This document shows positions 60,292 to 64,000 of a stretch of DNA of 64,000 nucleotides, piece after piece. The notes under the pieces were generated by a model, which was not told where the DNA came from, ran no database searches, and saw only the letters and a list, made by a program, of their open reading frames with translations. A program made the position numbers and the translations under genes. Every line of letters starts with the position of its first letter. Position 1 is the first letter of the stretch. The stretch is from Lachnospiraceae bacterium (GTDB lineage Bacteria; Bacillota; Clostridia; Lachnospirales; Lachnospiraceae), in assembly GCA_017469945.1 (NCBI GenBank), contig JAFUFI010000020.1, positions 96,191-160,190 on the forward strand, in the 5' to 3' direction.

Positions 60292-60349
60292 TATTTAGAC
60301 ACAATAGCCCCGAATAGCTTTTGGTGGACCCAAAAATCTTGGGGCTATT
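60292..60349 (+). pseudogene. Remnant of the PD-(D/E)XK gene, now a terminator-like hairpin
   Basis: Bases 60292-60314 match 62961-62983 inside the PD-(D/E)XK gene exactly (23 bp); the similarity continues with mismatches to about 60344. In the remnant AATAGCCCC (60303-60311) pairs with GGGGCTATT (60341-60349) followed by CTTTT, forming an intrinsic-terminator shape that the intact gene lacks. No other part of the gene remains. Confidence 0.75.
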
Positions 60350-60365
60350 CTTTTCTCAAATATAT

Positions 60366-60394
60366 TTGACAATCACGATTAATCAAGTTAGAAT
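60366..60394 (+). promoter_or_regulatory. Strong promoter for a short RNA opposite the toxin-like gene
   Basis: TTGACA (60366-60371) and TAGAAT (60389-60394) are spaced by exactly 17 bp. No plausible gene starts downstream before the terminator at 60441-60472, which points to a noncoding product. Confidence 0.75.
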
Positions 60395-60400
60395 GATGGT

Positions 60401-60475
60401 AAAAGAGAAACCGAGGAAAGCACTTATGGCTTTCACTACAAAAAACCCAGGGTTGCAGCCCTGGGTTTTTTGGTC
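60401..60475 (+). ncRNA. Predicted small antisense RNA
   Basis: Start is predicted near 60401 from the -10 box, end after the T-run of the bidirectional terminator near 60475, giving about 75 bases. Its 3' half is complementary to the 3' end of the minus-strand toxin-like message because both share the terminator. This is the 3'-overlap layout of the TxpA/RatA type I toxin-antitoxin system of Bacillus subtilis. Prediction only. Confidence 0.55.
60441..60472. terminator. Bidirectional terminator shared by toxin-like mRNA and antisense RNA
   Basis: AAAAAACCCAGGG pairs with CCCTGGGTTTTTT around TTGCAG. It has T-runs for both strands. Confidence 0.92.
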
Positions 60476-60493
60476 TCAAAATGAGACTAGGCT

Positions 60494-60616
60494 CTACCGC
60501 TCATCCTCTCCATCGAGCCACTTGCAAATGAAGTATGCTACTACACTCGCAATAATGGAGATTAAAAAAGAAACCAAGGCACTAATGACTGTCACCTCCT
60601 TCCTACCGGAAGGCAT
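60494..60616 (-). CDS. Small single-helix membrane protein, candidate type I toxin
   Basis: A tiny gene of 33-40 codons. The product has one hydrophobic helix, VISALVSFLISIIASVVAYF, followed by ICKWLDGEDER, i.e. a charged C-terminal tail. Similar short proteins with this CKWLDG ending are, to my memory, frequent in Clostridia. The start is uncertain: ATG 60616 is in frame, but a perfect AAGGAGGTGA site (60601-60592) sits inside the frame and would favour initiation at GTG 60595 or at ATT 60586. A promoter and a shared terminator bracket it, with a short antisense RNA at its 3' end. Confidence 0.6.
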   Translation of the reverse strand: MPSGRKEVTVISALVSFLISIIASVVAYFICKWLDGEDER

Positions 60617-60628
60617 CGCGGTTTCCAT

Positions 60629-60657
60629 ATTTTATAACAATACTCATAGATTTTCAA
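60629..60657 (-). promoter_or_regulatory. Promoter of the toxin-like gene
   Basis: On the minus strand TTGAAA (60657-60652) and TAAAAT (60634-60629) are spaced by 17 bp, putting the start near 60622 and the message at about 180 bases. Confidence 0.7.
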
Positions 60658-60683
60658 TCGAAATATGTACACTAAAAAACAGC

Positions 60684-60709
60684 AAAAAAAAAAGCCTCGA
60701 AATCGGCTT
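60684..60709 (-). terminator. Terminator after the Cys-rich exported peptide gene
   Basis: AAGCC pairs with GGCTT over a short loop, followed on the minus strand by ten T. About 50 bp beyond the stop at 60760. Confidence 0.75.
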
Positions 60710-60759
60710 ATCTCTCTACTTCCTGACTATAAACAAAGAATGGTATTGATAAGAAGAAA

Positions 60760-61014
60760 CTATTTAGTTCCGCAAACCGAGCAAGTTGTGTTTGCCTGCC
60801 AGCTTCCCCATGCATGTCCTTCGCAACCCCCGCTGCCATCAAACCAGCATTTTCCCGTTGCTGTACATGTAATACCCTCTCGGCTACATCCGCATTCTGG
60901 CTGTCCTCCACATGTCCCTGCTATTACATTTCGGGATGCGCAGGTAAACACTGTGAAAACTACAGTCATCAATACCAATATGTACTTTGCTATATTTTTC
61001 TCCGCTATCTTCAT
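60760..61014 (-). CDS. Small Cys-rich exported peptide
   Basis: An 84-residue precursor. A basic start and hydrophobic core (YILVLMTVVFTVFT) form a signal peptide; the mature part of about 50 residues has many Cys: CGGQPECGC, ITCTATGKCWFDGSGGCEGH and a C-terminal CSVCG. Such spacing suggests several disulfides or a metal site. Start ATG 61014 has GAGG 7 bp upstream; an in-frame ATG at 61035 is possible. No bacteriocin export or modification genes are adjacent, so a bacteriocin role is only a guess. Unknown family. Confidence 0.65.
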   Translation of the reverse strand: MKIAEKNIAKYILVLMTVVFTVFTCASRNVIAGTCGGQPECGCSREGITCTATGKCWFDGSGGCEGHAWGSWQANTTCSVCGTK

Positions 61015-61136
61015 AAAGCACCTCGTTTTTATCATAAAACACGTATGATTCCATTTATGTACAGTATACTAATATATATAATCAAATGCAAGAAGATATA
61101 CCAAAGATGTATGTTTCGCTCAATAACACATAAAAA

Positions 61137-61181
61137 AGGAGTTACCACTCAGACGATTCGATCCTCTAAAGTGTAACTCCT
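61137..61181 (-). terminator. Terminator after the modular lipoprotein gene
   Basis: A stem pairs AGGAGTTAC (left) with GTAACTCCT (right) plus ACT/AGT; on the minus strand six T follow. It is about 75 bp beyond the stop at 61257. The rest of the 61015-61256 gap shows nothing else. Confidence 0.8.
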
Positions 61182-61256
61182 CTTAGGTGTTTATATTATT
61201 ATATTCTTCAAAAGTGTTTTGAAAAAAAACACGTCAAAGATTTTCTATTGATTATT

Positions 61257-62237
61257 CTATCTTATTACCTTTGTGTAATATGCCCTATAGTATGCAACAC
61301 CGTTATATACACCAGCCTCTACGTCTGTATAAAAATAATCAAACGCGCCAGTCCCCAACTGTTCTCCCAATTGAGACCATATAGTGCCTCTACACTCTCT
61401 AAGCCTGTCTATATCGGTAGCAACCCCTGTGGATGTTACAGGAATGTAGAAATACGCATCTGTACCATATCCATAAACCTTATACACTTCATATGGGAAG
61501 TCTCCGGTGCCGGAAGTGCCTGTGCTCGCATTTCCTGCATTTCCGCTATCAGCTACCTGTGTTTTCGCATTAGGATCTCCCGCATACGCCGCTCTGCCCT
61601 CGCTCTTTCCGTGGTTCTTATAATGATCATAAAGCGCAGTCTTTGAATTTCCTACGGCGGATACAACATCAGGATTATTATTCGCGTAATATGTGGCGTC
61701 GAACCAATCAGGTATCTCAGCTTCCTTCTTCGCAGCCTCCTCTTCGGCAGCTTTCTTCTCTGCTGCTATCCTTTCCTGCTCGGCGGCATATTCCTTATCG
61801 TATGTCTCCTTTGCTTCAAGGATAGCATCATATTCAGTTTTGAAACTATCTGCTTCAGCGTCGTCGTATTCGGTTGAGTACTTATCGGCAAGGGCGTTCA
61901 GAGCGTCAATGCCTTCGGTATTTCCATTTGCTTCCATTTCAGCAATGAGACCGGGGATATCGTTCTCGATTGTATTTGCGATATCTTCTCTGAGAGCTAC
62001 AACTCTCTCCTTTTCTTTTTCGGCTTCTGCATCAGACTCAGACTGCTTATCTGCGTCCTCAACATTTTCCGGAGCGTCAACAATAGGTTCTACGGTTGTC
62101 TCTTCTGTTGTGTTTGTTTCTACAGGTGTTTCAACATTTGCTTCTGTATTTGCTCCTGTGTCAGTATTTCCGGTGCATCCTGCGAGGGCTCCTACAAGGG
62201 TTGCGGCGAGGATGAAAGATAAGATCTTGTTTCTCAT
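61257..62237 (-). CDS. Modular lipoprotein with coiled coil and shared NPDV/HGKSEGR cassette
   Basis: A 326-residue lipoprotein. Signal and lipobox ALAGCTG (Cys about 21); a Thr/Glu linker; an acidic-basic coiled coil (about 75-170, ending in AAEEEAAKKEAE); a cassette FDATYYANNNPDVVSA followed by LYDHYKNHGKSEGRAA (about 178-220), a motif found repeatedly in surface proteins; a Gly/Ser/Thr linker; and a unique C-terminal domain (about 245-326) with aromatic beta-strand-like motifs. DNA encoding the cassette and linker is almost identical to that of the partial gene at 63601. Its promoter has a homopolymer in the spacer. Function unknown. Confidence 0.78.
   Translation of the reverse strand: MRNKILSFILAATLVGALAGCTGNTDTGANTEANVETPVETNTTEETTVEPIVDAPENVEDADKQSESDAEAEKEKERVVALREDIANTIENDIPGLIAEMEANGNTEGIDALNALADKYSTEYDDAEADSFKTEYDAILEAKETYDKEYAAEQERIAAEKKAAEEEAAKKEAEIPDWFDATYYANNNPDVVSAVGNSKTALYDHYKNHGKSEGRAAYAGDPNAKTQVADSGNAGNASTGTSGTGDFPYEVYKVYGYGTDAYFYIPVTSTGVATDIDRLRECRGTIWSQLGEQLGTGAFDYFYTDVEAGVYNGVAYYRAYYTKVIR
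61539..61674 (-). repeat. Near-identical coding cassette, copy 1
   Basis: 136 bp that align without gaps to 63865-64000 (offset 2326) with about six mismatches, far more similar than the flanking parts of the two genes. This points to recent duplication or gene conversion. Confidence 0.85.
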
Positions 62238-62293
62238 TATTACTTACTCCTTTGTTAAAGAACGGAACTAGTCCAAATTAAATACATAGTGTT

Positions 62294-62324
62294 ATTTTAC
62301 CCCCCCCCTTGAATTTTTTGTCAA
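62294..62324 (-). promoter_or_regulatory. Lipoprotein promoter with a 9-G spacer tract
   Basis: On the minus strand TTGACA (62324-62319) and TAAAAT (62299-62294) are spaced by 19 bp, of which the last nine are G (62308-62300). Loss of two G would give the optimal 17-bp spacing. The start codon is 57 bp downstream, with AAGGAG 9 bp before it. The rest of the 62325-62626 gap has only a weak -10 (TATAAT at 62593-62598) for the next gene. Confidence 0.7.
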
Positions 62325-62626
62325 GGGAAACTCAGTAATTATTCACAAAAATCTCATGGCCCCAATGTCATAAACTCAAGCCTTTATGCACTATTACAAG
62401 TAAAATCCTAAGAAAATCCATCTTCCTGTGCTGCAATTCCCTTATTTTCTTTTTGCTACAATAAATATCTTTTTATCCATAAATCCTTTAACCGCGCCTG
62501 TTGAATGCATTTTTAGAGAAAAGTTTTGTGTATATTGCCCATGTTTTTCTTATGTGCATATTTCCGATATTCTCTTTTTTAAATCAGATATATATAATGG
62601 CGGTATCTTAATTATGAGGGGGAAAA

Positions 62627-63511
62627 ATGAATACTAACAGAATTCAGTGGCATCCGGGCTTCTACGGGGGCATCGAACTGGAATTTCGAGACTATAAAGA
62701 CAGCCTAAAATACGAAACAGAGTACGAACTCTCAAAAAAGCCCTTGCGTGTTGATATGATCATCATACGTAAAGACGAAAGTTGCATCATTAAAAAACAG
62801 ATTGGTCAGATTTTCCGCAAATACAACATAATCGAATACAAAGGCCCTAATGATGAAATGGGAATTGATGTGTTTTTCAAAGTTATAGGGTATATGGGTG
62901 TGTACATTAGCAGAGGGCATGAGACTGAAAAGATCTCGCCAAGCGAGGTTACAATTTCGTTATTTAGACACAATAGCCCCGAAAAGCTTTTTTCCGACCT
63001 AAAAAATCTTGGGGGAATTATTGAAAATCCGTTTCCGGGGATTTATTATGTAAGTGGAGTAATAAGTATTCCCATACAGATAGTTGTTATAAAAGAGCTA
63101 TTACCGGAAGAAAACATACCTTTACGAGTACTTACTCCGAGCGCATCCATAGAAGATGCCCGGCGTTTTGTAAAAGAAACGCAGAAATACACTTCGGCCT
63201 ACGATAAACATAACGCAGATGCGGTTTTGCAGGTAAGCGTATCTGCCAATAGGGATATCTATGAGACATTACGGGAGGAATTCTTTATGTGTGAAGCTTT
63301 AAGAGACTTAATGAAAGATGAAATAGAAAAAGACGTTAATGCCGGTATCGAGTTTGGAAAAAGAGAGGGCAAAATAGAAGGTAGAAGAGAAGGAATTATA
63401 TCCACCCTCTACGACCTTATTAAGAAAGGCCTTATCAGCATAGAGGATGCGGCCACGCAGGCTCAGATGAGCGTTCCGGCGTTTACAGCTGAGATGAAGA
63501 AACTCGGTTAG
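62627..63511 (+). CDS. PD-(D/E)XK nuclease-superfamily protein (Rpn-like)
   Basis: A 294-residue protein with a PD-(D/E)XK core: RVDMIIIRKD (D43), then IIEYKGP (E70, K72), the right spacing for this fold. The middle part is alpha/beta and the C-terminal 60 residues are a charged helix, EFGKREGKIEGRREGIISTLYDL, plus a small helical tail, as in Rpn/transposase-like families common in Lachnospiraceae. Members are thought to be DNA nucleases or recombination-promoting. GAGGGGG is just upstream of ATG 62627. A remnant of a second copy lies at 60.3 kb, so the gene family moves or duplicates. Confidence 0.82.
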   Translation: MNTNRIQWHPGFYGGIELEFRDYKDSLKYETEYELSKKPLRVDMIIIRKDESCIIKKQIGQIFRKYNIIEYKGPNDEMGIDVFFKVIGYMGVYISRGHETEKISPSEVTISLFRHNSPEKLFSDLKNLGGIIENPFPGIYYVSGVISIPIQIVVIKELLPEENIPLRVLTPSASIEDARRFVKETQKYTSAYDKHNADAVLQVSVSANRDIYETLREEFFMCEALRDLMKDEIEKDVNAGIEFGKREGKIEGRREGIISTLYDLIKKGLISIEDAATQAQMSVPAFTAEMKKLG

Positions 63512-63559
63512 CTTTATACCTTTCTTTAATCACCTATAACATTTAATAACATAAAAAAT

Positions 63560-63584
63560 ACAGCCAATCATGATGACTGGCTGT
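63560..63584 (-). terminator. Terminator shared by converging genes
   Basis: ACAGCCA pairs with TGGCTGT; on the minus strand a T-rich tract follows, suiting the lipoprotein-like gene that ends at 63601. Confidence 0.75.
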
Positions 63585-63600
63585 TTGAAATAATCATATG

Positions 63601-64000
63601 TTAATTTATTTGATTCCCATAAGGGTGGCATGTGAGCCAAGGCTCTGAGGGATTTGATGGATATCCCAATTTAGTACAATCACCGCTGCCACAGCAAGCA
63701 TTGCGACCTGTCCTTTCTTGAACTATTGGTATAAATTCTAAGCCGTTAGTTGGATATTCTCCTATGCAGATAAAAAATGTTCCCATGTCTACCCATTCAT
63801 TTCGAGGAAGGCTTTTCCACCAGTCTTTATTTATTTCATTTGAATTGGTAGTATTTCCTCCAGTATTTCCGCTATCAGCTACCTGTGTCTTCGCATTAGG
63901 ATCTCCCGCATATGCCGCTCTACCCTCGCTCTTTCCGTGGTTCTTATAATGATCATAAAGCGCAGTCTTTGAATTTCCTACGGCGGCTACAACATCCGGA
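63601..64000 (-). CDS. Partial surface protein sharing the cassette (5' end outside window)
   Basis: The frame is open from the right edge to the stop at 63601, so 133 residues are visible. It begins inside the same cassette (PDVVAAVGNSKTALYDHYKN and HGKSEGRAAYAGD), then a Ser/Asn linker, then a different C-terminal domain: KDWWKSLPRNEWVDMG, and a Cys-rich end ACCGSGDCTKLG and WLTCHPYG. The change of C-terminus on a conserved cassette is like polymorphic surface or secreted modules. The N-terminus is presumably a signal peptide as in its neighbour. Function unknown. Confidence 0.7.
   Translation of the reverse strand, partial: PDVVAAVGNSKTALYDHYKNHGKSEGRAAYAGDPNAKTQVADSGNTGGNTTNSNEINKDWWKSLPRNEWVDMGTFFICIGEYPTNGLEFIPIVQERTGRNACCGSGDCTKLGYPSNPSEPWLTCHPYGNQIN
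63865..64000 (-). repeat. Near-identical coding cassette, copy 2 (runs off the edge)
   Basis: Aligns gap-free to 61539-61674 with about six mismatches, and may extend past the window edge. Marks the boundary at which the C-terminal parts become unrelated. Confidence 0.85.

Noticed and set aside
60321..60749. 142-codon plus-strand frame
   Set aside because: It runs through the antisense RNA, a terminator and opposite the toxin-like gene; better explained by those elements.
62325..62626. Riboswitch or structured leader before the PD-(D/E)XK gene
   Set aside because: The region is A/T-rich with no conserved stem I recognise; only a weak -10 is visible.

Overview
The window looks like chromosomal DNA of a low-to-mid GC anaerobic Firmicute, most likely a Lachnospiraceae member of the Butyrivibrio type. 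The evidence is a set of anaerobe enzymes (indolepyruvate:ferredoxin oxidoreductase, rubrerythrin, desulfoferrodoxin), cellulose and cellobiose enzymes (a membrane-anchored GH5 cellulase and a GH94 phosphorylase), strong AAGGAGG ribosome binding sites, TTGACA/TATAAT promoters, a CIRCE element, an intact sigA-dnaG region, and a Lachnospiraceae-type PD-(D/E)XK protein. Species assignment is inference; no rRNA lies in the window.

Layout. 1-9.1 kb: end of a transglutaminase-like exported protein, a nitroreductase, then a tight plus-strand run: pyrB-pyrI, a nucleotidyltransferase/aminotransferase fusion, a CDP-glycerol-type glycerophosphotransferase, and a very large YidC-like/sulfatase-like fusion. 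The last three look like a surface-polymer assembly line. 9.1-11.9 kb: two overlapping CobW-type metal GTPases, one with a huge His/Asp array, then RNase P RNA. 11.9-20.7 kb: minus-strand housekeeping run dgt-dnaG-rpoD-trmK-nucleoside kinase, with a GH5 cellulase directly behind it. 20.8-31.2 kb: sodium symporter, Nudix, Dabb, AraC regulator with a divergent sugar isomerase/oxidoreductase pair, a third CobW protein, peptidase T and an exported metalloprotease. 31.2-37.1 kb: DUF6020-like membrane protein and the iorA-iorB-paaK-ACT aryl-2-oxoacid operon. 37.1-42.5 kb: LytTR regulator plus LiaF-like membrane protein, ABC exporter, acyl-CoA synthetase and a small TTG-start gene. 42.6-50.7 kb: MMPL pump with a heptad-repeat partner controlled by a divergent TetR, tRNA-Leu, MATE pump, rubrerythrin and desulfoferrodoxin. 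50.8-59.9 kb: lipoprotein, CIRCE-controlled htpG, PHP phosphoesterase, alpha/beta hydrolase, a striking 333-bp multi-stem inverted-repeat element, and GH94 phosphorylase. 59.9-64 kb: an accessory zone with a zinc-ribbon protein, gene remnant, candidate type I toxin/antisense RNA pair, Cys-rich exported peptide, modular lipoproteins sharing a near-identical cassette, a promoter with a C/G homopolymer in its spacer, and a PD-(D/E)XK protein.

The most notable candidates are the YidC/sulfatase fusion cluster (3.4-9.0 kb), the 333-bp structured element (56.9-57.2 kb), the toxin/antisense locus (60.4-60.7 kb) and the possibly phase-variable lipoprotein promoter (62.3 kb). All positions and pairings were read by eye; no database search or folding program was run.
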